Shown here: positions 34,110 to 44,575 of the stretch, one piece after another
How the letters are laid out: every line of letters starts with the position of its first letter
Position numbering within the stretch: position 1 is the stretch's first letter
NCBI GenBank assembly: GCA_035578175.1
Contig: JAQMRL010000003.1
Coordinates: 103,714,969 to 103,778,968 of the forward strand
DNA from: Catonia carolina
Lineage: Eukaryota > Arthropoda > Insecta > Hemiptera > Achilidae
Reading direction: 5' to 3'
Length of the DNA stretch: 64,000 nucleotides
Notes under the pieces: generated by a model
Seen by the model: the letters and a program-made list of their open reading frames with translations, nothing else
What the model was told of the DNA's origin: nothing
Database searches by the model: none
Program-made: the position numbers and the translations under genes

Positions 34110-37100
34110 CTATTTAGAAAGGAATTCGTGCACACTGTAAAATGTTTCATCAATCAAATATTGTTTTAGCTTTTTTTTAAAATGACTTAAATTGTCACAC
34201 CTTTTTAAACCTTGAGGCAATTTATTGATGTATTTTCTACCTGCATAAGTTGGTTTTTGTTCAAACAATTTAGTGTTGTGATTAGCAACATAATAATCGA
34301 TTCTGTTTCTTGTGTAGTGGTCGTGAACATCTAAATTCTGTAAAAAGGTATTTTTCTTTACGTACATTATCACTTCAAAAATGTACAAAGAAGGAACCGT
34401 GAGCAATTGCAGCTCTTTAAATAGTGATCTGCATGAGGTAAGGTGGTTGACTCCCATCATACACCTAATAGCTTTTTTCTGTATTTTAAAAACTCTTTCC
34501 ATGTTACCCTGTGATGAATTACCCCATACTAATATGGCATACCTGATATGAGATAAAATTAAACCATGATAAGCTGCTATAAGCAATTTTTTATCATTTA
34601 ATCTGGCAATTTGTTTTAATGCAAATACCCCAGATGATATTTTACTACAAATTTGATCGGTGTAATAATCCCACGATAGGGTCCTATCTAGTGACACTCC
34701 TAGAAACTTCACTGTTTGCACATGATCTAGGATATTATTTTGTATCAAGACATCCACTTCTCTGTTTTCCCTTACATTGTGTTTGTTTTTGAACTGTAAG
34801 AACTGACACTTTTTCCCATTAACTGTTAACATTAATTCATTCAGAAATTGGACTACAGATTCTACGCTAATCTGTGTGTTCACTTCGAGACTATCTACCA
34901 GTAAACTTTTGTTTATGATTGAAGTATCATCAGCAAACAATAAAGCTTTACTGTTGGGTAAGATATCTGGTAATCTATTTATATACAACAAAAACAAAAT
35001 GGGACCTAAAATTGAACCCTGTGGAACACCAGCTTTGACATCAAGCTTTTCAGACAAAATTTTTGTAAGTTTCCCCCTAACTACTCTAGTTATTTCTACG
35101 CACTGTACTCTACCTACCAGATAAGACTGAAACCATTTAAGTTCTACGTCCCTAATACCTAATGACTCTAACATTTTCAACAAAACTTCATGATCAACAC
35201 AGTCGAAAGCTTTACTGAGATCTAAAAACACAGCTAAGGCTTTCTCTCCTGCATCCAATATATCAACTATCTGCTCAAAAAGTGAGACAATAGCAGTTTT
35301 GGTTGACTTACCCTTTTGGAAACCATGCTGATCTTTTGAGATGATAAGGTTTTCAGTCAAAAAATTGATTAACCTAATGAACACTACCTTTTCAAAAATT
35401 TTGCTAATAGTGTTTAATATACTTATGGGCCTATAATTTTCAACTACTTGGGTATTGCCATTCTTAAACACAGGCAATATTTTACCTTCCTTCAGTTGCT
35501 TTGGAAATACACCTCTTTCCAGGGAGAAGTTAATTAGATGAAGGAGAGGTGTTAATAAAAACTTTTTACATTTTTTAACAACAATACTTGAGATCCCATC
35601 TAACCCTACCGTTTTCTTACTTTTTAAGCTATCGATAACTGATTCTAGTTCCTCATATGAAACTGAGCTAAATACAAAATTATCTACAACTCTATCCCCC
35701 CTAACTTCATAATATCCCTCAGTTTCCGTAATCTGCTGTTTAAGCTTTGAAGCTACTTCCTGATAATACTTATTAAAATAATTACTAATTTCTGATCCAT
35801 TCTCTATAACTTCATTATTACTATTAACAATTTTTGGTATATCTGTGTATCCCCTATTACTAACTACATTCCGATTCCTATTTATTGTTTCCCATATTGC
35901 TGAGTTTAAATTAGTTGATTTACGAAGGACTTCAGCAGTTTTTTTGCATTTAGCACTCTGAACTTTTCCAGCATAATATTTTTTAATTTGTTTGTATCTT
36001 TGCTCATTCAATTCATTTTTATCTGATTTGAACTCAGAGTAGACATCTCTGACTTCAGATTTCAGTTTCAAAATATCCTCTGTAATCCATTGGTCTATTT
36101 CACTAATTCTCTTTGTTAAAACTACCCTTTTTACTGGACAACTACTATTATAGTGAAATTTTAAAATTTCAATAAAATAATGATATTTTTGATTAATTTC
36201 GGAAGCATTGATAACAGTCTTCCAATCTTCTTTGGATAAACTGTGCAATAAACAATTTATATTACCCTTGTCCTCTTGCCTAATTTCTTTATTAACTTTT
36301 TGATTCAGGGCCTGACCACCTAAATGCTGAATTTCTATTACTTGGTACCCGTGATCAGAGAATTCTGAACCCCCTAACCTAACCTGACAACTAACAATAT
36401 TTGTTAGAATATTATCTATTATCGTTTGAGAATGGCTAGTAATCCTTGTATAATCACTAACTTTTATATCCAGATGGTTCATGTTCACGATATCCGTGAA
36501 CTCTTCGGACATTTTACTCTGAATAGCAAGATTTACATTATAATCACCCATAACAACAACTCTTAAGTACCGTTCAGTCAAACTCTCCAGCAATGCACTG
36601 AACAATTTACAGAACTGGTCCCAATCACCATTTGGAGACCTATAAACACCAACGACAGCCATCCTTTCCTGTACCCCCAACCTAACTTCTAATCCTACTA
36701 CTTCCATATTCATTTCCTGAGAAAACCTGTCTACAAAAGGTAAGTTACGTGTATGTAAGTTCCTACTAATATTAGTCAGTATACAGACTCCTCCACTTTT
36801 ATGAAATTTCCTGCAGTAAGAAGCATTAATAGAAAACCCCGGAAAGCTAATCATAGGAATCTCATTACTTTTTAACCCATGTTCGGTGAATAATACCATA
36901 TCTGGGTTCTCAGACCTTAAAAATATTTCAACTCTATCTATTTTATTACTTAAATATTGAATATTTTGGTGCAAAATAGAGAAGTGAGATGTATTCCTAA
37001 CCTGAACTTGATTGATGAAATCATTTTGTGCACCTACCTGTTTATTTTCTGCATCTGTTGGTAGTGGATGCACTAACCTATCCAGATTTAAACCTAACCT

Positions 37101-37205
37101 GTCATTACCTATTTGTAGCACCGGTGATTGCTTAATGTGAGGTTGGGTTGTCCTAACATAACCTACCCTTCTTTTTCTTAACTTTTTTCTCCCTTTTTTA
37201 GCCAT
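34110..37205 (-). CDS. LINE ORF2: AP endonuclease + reverse transcriptase
   Basis: A 1031-residue polyprotein that would nick target DNA and prime reverse transcription at the nick. A very basic N-terminus (residues 1-13) precedes the AP-like endonuclease (about 72-295), with HQN at 79-81, the metal-binding TEHG (107-110), VYRSPNGD (188-194), GDYN (220-223) and SDH (283-285). The reverse transcriptase (about 520-800) shows YRPISILNTISKIFEK, QHGFQKGKST, LDLSKAFD (661-668), GVPQGSILGP (726-735), the catalytic LLFADDTS (755-762) and VKFLGVSLDR. A thumb and C-terminal region follows with no visible zinc knuckle or RNase H. Length and order fit the CR1/L2 group. The ATG (37203-37205) has G at -3 and G at +4, a good initiation context, and overlaps ORF1 by 28 bases in the -1 frame. 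No stop or frameshift seen. Confidence 0.96.
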   Translation of the reverse strand: MAKKGRKKLRKRRVGYVRTTQPHIKQSPVLQIGNDRLGLNLDRLVHPLPTDAENKQVGAQNDFINQVQVRNTSHFSILHQNIQYLSNKIDRVEIFLRSENPDMVLFTEHGLKSNEIPMISFPGFSINASYCRKFHKSGGVCILTNISRNLHTRNLPFVDRFSQEMNMEVVGLEVRLGVQERMAVVGVYRSPNGDWDQFCKLFSALLESLTERYLRVVVMGDYNVNLAIQSKMSEEFTDIVNMNHLDIKVSDYTRITSHSQTIIDNILTNIVSCQVRLGGSEFSDHGYQVIEIQHLGGQALNQKVNKEIRQEDKGNINCLLHSLSKEDWKTVINASEINQKYHYFIEILKFHYNSSCPVKRVVLTKRISEIDQWITEDILKLKSEVRDVYSEFKSDKNELNEQRYKQIKKYYAGKVQSAKCKKTAEVLRKSTNLNSAIWETINRNRNVVSNRGYTDIPKIVNSNNEVIENGSEISNYFNKYYQEVASKLKQQITETEGYYEVRGDRVVDNFVFSSVSYEELESVIDSLKSKKTVGLDGISSIVVKKCKKFLLTPLLHLINFSLERGVFPKQLKEGKILPVFKNGNTQVVENYRPISILNTISKIFEKVVFIRLINFLTENLIISKDQHGFQKGKSTKTAIVSLFEQIVDILDAGEKALAVFLDLSKAFDCVDHEVLLKMLESLGIRDVELKWFQSYLVGRVQCVEITRVVRGKLTKILSEKLDVKAGVPQGSILGPILFLLYINRLPDILPNSKALLFADDTSIINKSLLVDSLEVNTQISVESVVQFLNELMLTVNGKKCQFLQFKNKHNVRENREVDVLIQNNILDHVQTVKFLGVSLDRTLSWDYYTDQICSKISSGVFALKQIARLNDKKLLIAAYHGLILSHIRYAILVWGNSSQGNMERVFKIQKKAIRCMMGVNHLTSCRSLFKELQLLTVPSLYIFEVIMYVKKNTFLQNLDVHDHYTRNRIDYYVANHNTKLFEQKPTYAGRKYINKLPQGLKRCDNLSHFKKKLKQYLIDETFYSVHEFLSK

Positions 37206-38263
37206 TTCATTAAAAAAGTATCCTTAGATTTTAAATTATCTGGGAGTTTACATGTAACGAGGGAAGCTAATCTATCACACAGTATGTTTTTGCCAGTTAA
37301 ATTTAAATGTAACCCATGTTTAGTATAGTTATCACGATTTAACCTTTCATTGATAAAGTTGATTTTTACCCTTTCAATTGTTTTATTTTTTAGGCTGTTA
37401 ATTCTTTTATGCATTTCGCGGTTTGTTTTACTTATAACTTTGTTTACTTCTGGCGTGTCATACCGAAAGGGAATAGCGTTTATTATTAAATTAGTTTTAT
37501 TACTTAGTGGAACCAATTCTTCGAATGTTTTTAAGATTTGAGGAGTGTTTTTAAGTTGTTTTGATTCTATGTCATTGGTTCCTCCAAGAATTATTAAATG
37601 GTCATTTATACCTAAGGTTTTTACATCGTCTTTAGATGACTTAACAACTTCTTTTAGAGGAGCATTCGGCTTAAACACTACTTTTACTTCAAATTCAGAA
37701 TTTAGTTTTTTATCTAACAATTCCCAACATTCACGGCCATGACTATCCGCCAATACTAGGACTTTGTTTTTTCTATTATTACTATTACTTTTGGTAGACG
37801 GTTTAGTCCCTACAGCTTCACTATACAAAAGTTTCTTAGGACCGTTTTTATTTGTAATTTTAGTATAATTTTTAGTGCCGTTTATTTTTTTATTATTTTT
37901 ATTGTCATTAGTTTTTGCAGCATTTAACTCATTTAGAAGTTTTAAACTGACTACTTTTATTTCATTTTCTAAGGCCCGGTTTGCTTCCAATAATTTAGCG
38001 ATTTCAGTTTTGTGGTCCATATCATTTATTCTTATTATTTCTTTTAGTGAAGCTATTTCCTGCTCTAATTTATTTCTAAGTTCCTCGTTTATTTTGTTAC
38101 TACTTATTATTGCATCCCTAATGTTTTTTTGATCTTCATTTAATTTAGCTACCTTTTTTTCTAAACTAATCGGAGATTTAAAATTTACATGGGACCGCGT
38201 AACGGGAGGAGAAGACTTAATTTGTTTACCTAAACTTGAATTTTTAGTGGCCATTCCTAACAA
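37178..38263 (-). CDS. LINE ORF1: coiled coil + SGNH esterase-like domain
   Basis: A 361-residue first ORF. Residues about 35-118 are heptad-rich (KKVAKLNEDQKNIRD ... EEL.NKLEQEIASLKEII), a likely coiled coil for multimerisation. An N/K-rich linker (about 119-165) follows. The C-terminal domain (about 167-340) has SGNH-hydrolase blocks: LADSHG (171-176, candidate catalytic Ser), GGTND (227-231, block III Gly/Asn) and HGLHLN (316-321, block V His). Esterase-type ORF1 proteins are known from CR1 and relatives, where they are thought to aid RNP or membrane interactions. Whether this one hydrolyses an ester cannot be seen. An in-frame second ATG (residue 4) is an alternative start. The last codons overlap ORF2 and include the A-AAA-AAG heptamer. 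Confidence 0.93.
   Translation of the reverse strand: MLGMATKNSSLGKQIKSSPPVTRSHVNFKSPISLEKKVAKLNEDQKNIRDAIISSNKINEELRNKLEQEIASLKEIIRINDMDHKTEIAKLLEANRALENEIKVVSLKLLNELNAAKTNDNKNNKKINGTKNYTKITNKNGPKKLLYSEAVGTKPSTKSNSNNRKNKVLVLADSHGRECWELLDKKLNSEFEVKVVFKPNAPLKEVVKSSKDDVKTLGINDHLIILGGTNDIESKQLKNTPQILKTFEELVPLSNKTNLIINAIPFRYDTPEVNKVISKTNREMHKRINSLKNKTIERVKINFINERLNRDNYTKHGLHLNLTGKNILCDRLASLVTCKLPDNLKSKDTFLMKWLKKGEKS
37193..37199 (-). promoter_or_regulatory. Candidate -1 frameshift site A-AAA-AAG
   Basis: In ORF1 codons the message reads CTA AAA AAG GGA, so the heptamer A AAA AAG is in register for simultaneous -1 slippage. ORF2 is in exactly the -1 frame. The ORF1 stop follows 5 codons later. 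Slippage would fuse ORF1 to ORF2 after ...WLKK. Initiation at the overlapping ORF2 ATG is the alternative. Confidence 0.5.
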
Positions 38264-38747
38264 TTAATAAACTTTAACTAATTATCTTAAACAATTTAAA
38301 CTTTGTATTTACTTTAAGTCACAGACTATTTTAGAAATACCGGCGAACTTCCTAACCTCAAAACTATCGACAAACTAATTTGATACAATACTTAAATTTA
38401 TTGGAAAGAAAAAGAAAAACTTATACGAACAATCTGAAACTAACTGTTTAAGTAACTTATTAAACAAAAATTATACTTATAAAAAGTGAATCTATCTCAA
38501 AATCTTCTAAAAATTCGGGAGCAAACTTCACAGCTGTGTTGACACTAGAATCCAATATGGCGGACCTCGTTCGACACTCTAGATCTTTCGACTCTCTCGA
38601 AGACATCTTCAGGAACATACTACACTCATCACAAAAAAACACATATCACATATAAAACAAATACGGTCGAAGACCGCGTTAATTAATTAATTAAATTTGT
38701 TGTATACAACCATTCCACGCGCGACTAAAAAATAACTAGGAAAACTT
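38264..38747 (-). promoter_or_regulatory. LINE 5' UTR / probable internal promoter
   Basis: 484 bp between the flanking duplication and ORF1. The plus strand carries CCAATATGGCGG at 38552-38563, close to a YY1-type site and antisense to the element. A 60-codon minus-strand upstream ORF (38460-38642) starts MFFCDECSMF and has no recognisable domain. It contains GC-richer stretches, unlike the flanks. Confidence 0.5.
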
Positions 38748-38759
38748 AATGAACAGCCA

Positions 38760-39321
38760 GACAGACTTTGATAACTAACTTACAAATTAATAATAATAAT
38801 CGTGTGTTTATTTCCAAATACAATTCTTACATTTATTTTCTTAAATGACATATATTATATAATTTATACAATAATGTGATAATCTTAAAAAATATTTTAA
38901 CTAACACCACTGCTGGCATAACCATTTGGTTGTCTGCCAGGTTGGCTATATACATACTTTTTACCATGTGATTTTAAAGGAAAAAATAAACATACAAAAG
39001 ACAAATAATAAAAATTTTCAAAAACCCAATCGAAAATGAGAAGACAATAATTGAAGAGCTTAGTGGATAAAGGTGCTACGTAACAAAAATAAAGTTTTAG
39101 TCATAAAAATTTTGTCTTAAGTTCTTAAAACTTTACTATTAATTGTCACTTTTTTATTCGATTTATCGAGCATCGACTACCATTGTCTTTGAACTTTCAA
39201 CATCTTACGACACTTATTCTTACCCATACAACACTTTCATAACTAAAAAACCTTTATTGTACAAATTATAACTATTTTACTTTATTGTATAAATGGATTA
39301 ACGGTAATGTATTAATACAGA
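38760..39321. other. AT-rich gap
   Basis: Nothing recognised. Confidence 0.4.
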
Positions 39322-40150
39322 AAATACGAGTTTTCACCAGATCTGCACGTTTTTCAGACTCTCTGAACCCAAAAAGCATGTTTTTGCGATTGGTCTGGTG
39401 TGTGTGTCTGAACAAAATATCTCAAGAAAAGAACATCGTACGAATTTGAAATTTGAAACTTAAGTTAGGTACCACTAGAGGACCCTACACGAATATTTTC
39501 ATCAAATTCGGTCAACCGGAAGTATTGTTGTTTATTCGTGTGATTTTTCAATTTTTTAGATTTTTTAAAATCGCCTTATTTACTACATTTTTATGCTCTA
39601 AAAGATAGGGTAGGCACCATGTCTGCTGAAATTCTTGGGGAGGCTGTTCTCTCGTAGAAAAAAATAGTTTTTTTAATATTGCGGCCTTTATATACATTTT
39701 AGCGCAAACAAGTGTATCAAAGTTGTAGAAAATTTAAAAAATCTACAACTTTTATTTTAAACATTTTTTCCTATAACGCTTAGTTTAGCGGTAGTTATTG
39801 ATTTTCTGGGTTTTTTTTTTCATGAAAATCTGTAAAAAAATGAATTTTTTAAGATTTCGGGTTAGTATACATTTAACGACAAAACTGTATACAATAAAAT
39901 TTATAGAAAATTAAAAGATCTACAACTTTTATGTGGAGCATTTTCCCTACAGAGCCTAGTTTAGCGTTAAAAAGTGATTTTTCGTATTATTAAGCCAAAC
40001 TGAGGTTGGTTTTCATTTTGCATCATTCACTCATGATAAAAATGAGGTAATTTTTTTGTTTATTTCTAATGTTTTATTACTAATATTAGGTTATATTTTT
40101 CATTATTTGCATTGGCAAGAGAAAATTGTGTGAATGTTTCACACCAGATT
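39322..40150 (+). mobile_element. Family A element, 5'-truncated (A-j)
   Basis: Starts in the GAGTTTTCACC block, lacking about 80 bases of the 5' end. It ends with GGCAAGAGAAAAT and the GTGTGAATGTTTCACAC hairpin plus CAGATT. Confidence 0.88.
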
Positions 40151-40888
40151 GTTTCATGTAATAATATTAAAATATTCAACGTTTGTAGCCCATTTCCAAT
40201 TTTACAATAAACATTCACATTTTTAAGCGCCTAATGTTTTTTTATTATTATAATGAAATCATCGATTGCATAAACTATGAAATAGTTTAAACGTAAGGTT
40301 ATAATCAAATAACTTATATTCTATTGTAAATTAGCAAAAGACCTTCCGTCATTTCTTTCAGAGCTTGTGTGCTGTACACGTTAAAGTACTTATGGGCCTA
40401 CTGTACGCGTGCATTTACCCTCCCACCATAACTTCTCTACCTTTCATGATACAGATCGTACGCCTTTTCCTCTGTTTCACCGGTCTGAAATTAAGACTAC
40501 CTACGCCCTTATCAAGCCATATAAAGCAAGTACCTATTAGTTCTAGTTTATTAATCAATATTATACTATAAACCGAAACCGGCAGATAGAAATTCACCTA
40601 CTATATACTATTACTAATACATTATGAAATGATGGATTTGTTGTAGATTTAATTGGATTCTTGTAGTCATTTGATACATTGAAATAAATAAATAATTTTA
40701 ATTGATAAATAAATTCTAATTAAATTATTCCATTTGAATCTGTTATTTCCAGAAACTTTGGAAATTCAGGAAATAATTTTGAAACAGACTGACCGGTTCT
40801 AAAATGAATTTAACAATTAATTATGTGTATAACTGTTATCATAAAAACATATCACAGAAAATTTTCTATGTGCAATTTTCTTATTATT
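40151..40888. other. Gap, nothing recognised
   Basis: Overlapping 60-68 codon frames on both strands at 40365-40597 look fortuitous. Confidence 0.4.
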
Positions 40889-41795
40889 ACTTTCTCTTGT
40901 CAATATGAATATATAGGCCTAGGTAGGAAAGTATTGTTTTCATGTCGATTTTTCGAAATCGAGTTTTCACCGGATCTAAGTGTTTTCAGCCCCCCCTGAA
41001 TCCAAAAAACATGTTTTCAGCCATTGGTCTGTGTGTGGGTGTATGAACATAATATATCAAGAACGGAACGTCGTACGTACTTGAAACTTAAGTTAGATAC
41101 TACTACCGGACCCGACAAGAACATTTTCATCAAAATCGGTTAACCGGAAGTAGTAGTTTATTCGTGTAATTTTTCACTTTTTTGCAAATTTCTCAAAAAC
41201 AACTCCTACGATTTTTTTCGCCTTATTTCCCACATTTTTAATGCTCTACAAGATGGGGTAGGCGCCTTGTCTGCTGGAATTCTTGGAGAGGTTGTTTTCT
41301 CGTAAAAACAATTGTTTTTTTAAGATTGCGAATTTAATTTGCATTTTAGCGCAAAATGTCTATAATAAAAGTTGAAATTAAAATTCGACTACTGGTATAT
41401 TGGATGGTTTTTGTACAACGCTTAATTTAGCAGTAATTAGCGATTTTTGTTTTTTTCTCATGAAAAAGTGTATAAAAATCAATTTTTTTAAAATTTCAGT
41501 CGTAGCATGAATTGTACTACTAAAGTGTATAATGAAATTTATAGGAAATTAAAAGAACTACAACTTTTATTTAGAGCATTTTTCTCTACAGAGCTTAGTT
41601 AAGCGTGAAAGAGTGATTTTCCGTGTTTTTAAGCCAAACTAAGATTGATTTTCATATTGCGTCTTTCACTCATGATTAAAATTAGGTTATGTTTATTGAG
41701 TTTAGTTTTTTCGAATGTTTTATTACTAATGTTAATTTATATTGTTAATTATTTGCATTGGCAAGAGAAAGTTGTGTGAGTGTTTCACTCCAGAT
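40889..41795 (+). mobile_element. Family A element, full length (A-k)
   Basis: From ACTTTCTCTTGTC to the terminal hairpin and CAGATTTTT, 907 bp. Both internal units are present. The GT tract is short (GTGTGTGGGTGT). Confidence 0.9.
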
Positions 41796-41814
41796 TTTTT
41801 TTTACAATAGACTA

Positions 41815-41958
41815 CTGCTAAAATACCAAAGAAGACTTGAATCACTCAGAAATCTTCTCGCTATCTCACTTGTAGATAATTCAAACGATACTCACCAACT
41901 GAAACGAACAAACTCTACGGACTTACAATTTAAATTTGCAATACAACACTTGAAATAA
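41815..41958 (+). pseudogene. Possible LINE RT C-terminal scrap
   Basis: Frame reads LLLKYQRRLESLRNLLAISL then VDNSNDTHQLKR, in the style of jockey ORF2 C-termini. It sits directly after A-k. Weak. Confidence 0.35.
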
Positions 41959-42456
41959 ATTTACAAAGTTCCTCCATTAATAGCTTTTCTTCGGTCATGA
42001 GATGTAAAAAAACAAACTCATCTGCTTATTATTCTACATAGGAATTGATGGTAGTTTTTTTTCTTAAACTGGTTTTTCCATTTGTACAAAATTACCAGTT
42101 AAAAGTTTTATATGTATGCTATTTTTATTTAATACACTCATACCAGACAAAAAAAATTGTAGTTAAAATGTATGATAAATTACCTGTGAAAAGTATTCAT
42201 TTATTTAATTGTACATTAACGGTTTTAAATTATCTAGATTTAGAATATTCTTATTCTCTTCGTTTTCCTTTTGATTTATACTAACGCCAAAACGTTAGTA
42301 TCTCTCTTTCGAAGAATTATTATTTGATACAAAATTATATTATTAACGTCTGTAATATTATTAACGTCTGTTCGTAAAAACTAAAAATTCTGTTAGTCTG
42401 AATAGCGTTAAATAATTGTTCTATTGACACCGAAATTCGAAAAGAGGACTATACCC
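41959..42456. other. AT-rich gap
   Basis: Local duplication of TATTATTAACGTCTG (about 42338-42372). The 79-codon frame at 42045-42284 is not recognised. Confidence 0.4.
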
Positions 42457-42710
42457 TAACGAACTAAAGATTGCAGATGAGATCTAGCCAATAACAGCCA
42501 AGGTCGGGTGTGAGGTAGCCCCTTCGCTATGTCACACTCTGTTCCTCCGAACTCCAGCTGACTTTTTGTTAGGTTTTTTGACTTTTTGTTGTCATCCACA
42601 GCGGGACCACAACGTGACAACGCAGGATACGATTAACGAAAGTCAGTTGGCTCTGTGCTGTGATCTAGGTCACTATACTCCACCTTCATCTGCAGTCTCT
42701 AGTTCGTTAA
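42457..42710. mobile_element. MITE D, copy 2
   Basis: TIRs TAACGAACTAAAGATTGCAG and CTGCAGTCTCTAGTTCGTTA. A small tandem duplication of GACTTTTTGTT lies in the core (about 42560-42590). Confidence 0.9.
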
Positions 42711-42935
42711 GCTATAGGCCCTCTTACTGCAGAGAAGTAATGTTTCTCCATAATACAGAATATTGAGTTGTTTTATAGAGCATTAAATCTTTTTCGATAT
42801 TTTTTCACGTTATTATACATTAACCCATCGGGTTAGTCTCATGAAAAGTCGTTGCCGCGAGTCTGCTGTTTAACAGCTGATTTTCGGAGACGAAGGTTCC
42901 GCGGTTCGAATCAAACTTAGTAAAGTTAGTTACTT

Positions 42936-43440
42936 CTTCTTCTTCTCACAATCAAGAATTAGGCTTCCTTCTGTTCCGACTCACTACAGCGACAAACTAT
43001 TGAGTTATTGCCATCTCTTATGTGGTCTCCTAATTTCTCTCTTCCCCACCGATCTGTATTCCGAAACACGGAGGGGCTACTTTCCTCAGGCATTCTCTCT
43101 ACGTGCTCCCTCCATCGATTTCGATATTCTGTAATCTTCCCATTCAGGTTGTAAACATCCAGTTCCGTTCTTATGTCCTCATTTCTTGTTGGTCCATACG
43201 ACTGCAACCCTTTGTTCTTCGCAGGAATCGCATCTCTGCCGCCTGTACTCTGCTCTCCTGTGGTCTGGTACTAATCCACGACTCACTTCCATAGTGTAGG
43301 ACCGGGGCAGCCATCACCTTGTAAAACTTTATCTGAGTTTCTTTCCTTGTTTTCTTGCCTAGGGTTCTGCTAATATTGCCGCACACTGCTTGGAATTTGC
43401 CAACTTTTTTCTCTGTATCCAAATCTTGATCAAACCCGCA
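42936..43440 (-). pseudogene. 5'-truncated LINE inserted in SINE S2
   Basis: Inserted with a 14-bp duplication, AAAG(T/G)TAGTTACTT, at 42922-42935 and 43441-43454 (one mismatch), which defines the ends exactly. The minus strand encodes the RT C-terminus in two frames: KKVGKFQAVCGNISRTLGKK, then IKFYKVMAAPVLHYGSESW and AAEMRFLRRTKGCSRMD, then RNRWREHVERMPEESSP. This order is typical of arthropod endonuclease-RT LINEs. The 3' end is GAAGAAGAAG. It lacks endonuclease and RT core because of 5' truncation at insertion. Confidence 0.85.
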
Positions 43441-43493
43441 AAAGGTAGTTACTTTTATACGGATTTAAATACTAAACAGTGGTAACCGGTATA

Positions 43494-44409
43494 CGAGGCG
43501 TGGCTATTAAATAACGACACTGACGTTGTAAAAAATTTTATACATTATCACTTATTGTCACCTTCAATATACACTCCTTCTCTATCCCTACAACGCTCCA
43601 TGCGAATTTTCCATTGTTGGAAATAGTGCTGGAAGTCATCTTCTGTTAGTTCCTTCAGGACACGTGCCGCTTTCTCTTTTACAGCTTCCACAGACTCAAA
43701 TCTTGTTCCTTTTACTGCAGATTTCACCTTAGGGAACAGGTAAAAGATGATAACATGTGATGAAACGTGGTTTTTACTTATGACCCGGAAACAAAGCGCC
43801 AATCCATGCACTGGAAGAGCCGAACTTCACCTAGAGCCAAAAAAGCTCGAATGAGCAAGTCAAAATTCAAAGCAATGATGATTGTTTTTTTTTTATATCC
43901 ATGGGATTGTGTACCTTCACGGGTTCCTGAACGTTAAATAATTAATCAATATTACTATCTCTAGGAACTTTCTAAACTACGTCAAAGAGTAAGGAAAAAC
44001 GCCCCGAAATGTGGAAGGACAAATCATGGGTTCTCCACCAAGACAATGCGCCAGCTTATTCCGCGTTATCTGTCAAGAGGTTCCTAGCCAAGTGCAGCAT
44101 CTCAGTGTTAGAACATCCACCTTATTCACCAGATCTTGCACCATGAGACTTCTACCTGTTCCCTAAGGTGAAATCTGCATTAAAAGGGACAAGATGTGAG
44201 TCTGTGGAAGCTGTAAAAGAAAAAGCGGCACGTGTCCTGAAGAAGCTGACAGAAGATGACTTCCAGCACTGTTTTCAACAATGGAAAATTCGCACGGAGC
44301 GTTGTAGGGATAGAGGAGTGTATATTGAAGGTGACAATAAGTGATTATGTATAATATAAAAATAAATTTTTTTACAACGTCAATCTCGGGATTTAATAGC
44401 CACACCTCT
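43494..44409 (+). mobile_element. Foldback mariner derivative M2
   Basis: Flanked by TA (43492-43493 and 44410-44411). Inverted ends CGAGGCGTGGCTATTAAATA and ...TTTAATAGCCACACCTCT. The plus strand carries the transposase from the first catalytic block (GATGAAACGTGG, DETW, at about 43758) through HQDNAPAY, a stop in place of Cys in the SPDLAPCD block, to KAARVLKKLTEDDFQ and the C-terminus. The left ~250 bp is an inverted copy of that C-terminus and 3' end, replacing the N-terminal half. Frameshifts and stops present. Confidence 0.92.
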
Positions 44410-44575
44410 TACTTTGATTATTCAGTTCAATTAACCAAAACGATTATTCGGCCTCAGTCTGTACAAGAGTACACCTTGTTTACGTATCATCCTCATCTCA
44501 TTAAGTTATGGGGTTGCTTATTGTTCTTAAATAGAACAGATTGCAACCTACACACGTAGTGATTTTTAAAAAAAT

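Larger units (their letters stand above)
33712..38747 (-). mobile_element. Full-length CR1/L2-group LINE
   Basis: A 5036-bp non-LTR retrotransposon flanked by the perfect 12-bp duplication AATGAACAGCCA (33700-33711 and 38748-38759). Order on the minus strand: 5' UTR (38747-38264), ORF1, a 28-base overlap, ORF2, and a 3' UTR of about 400 bp. If the duplication is the true target site, the element ends in TTTGTTTTGTTTT rather than poly(A), in keeping with CR1/L2-type elements that end in short repeats. The 26-base A run then lies inside the 3' UTR. Both ORFs are open, so this is the youngest and possibly a retrotransposition-competent element in the window. Confidence 0.9.
42833..44575 (+). mobile_element. 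SINE S2, copy c, split twice
   Basis: Three pieces in S2 order: the tRNA-like head with B box GGTTCGAATC (42833-42935), GTAGTTACTTTTATACGG to GTGGTAACCGG (43441-43493), and TACTTTGATTATTCAG to the distal CATTAAGTTATGGGG block (44410-44575). The interruptions are a LINE fragment and mariner M2. Confidence 0.85.
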
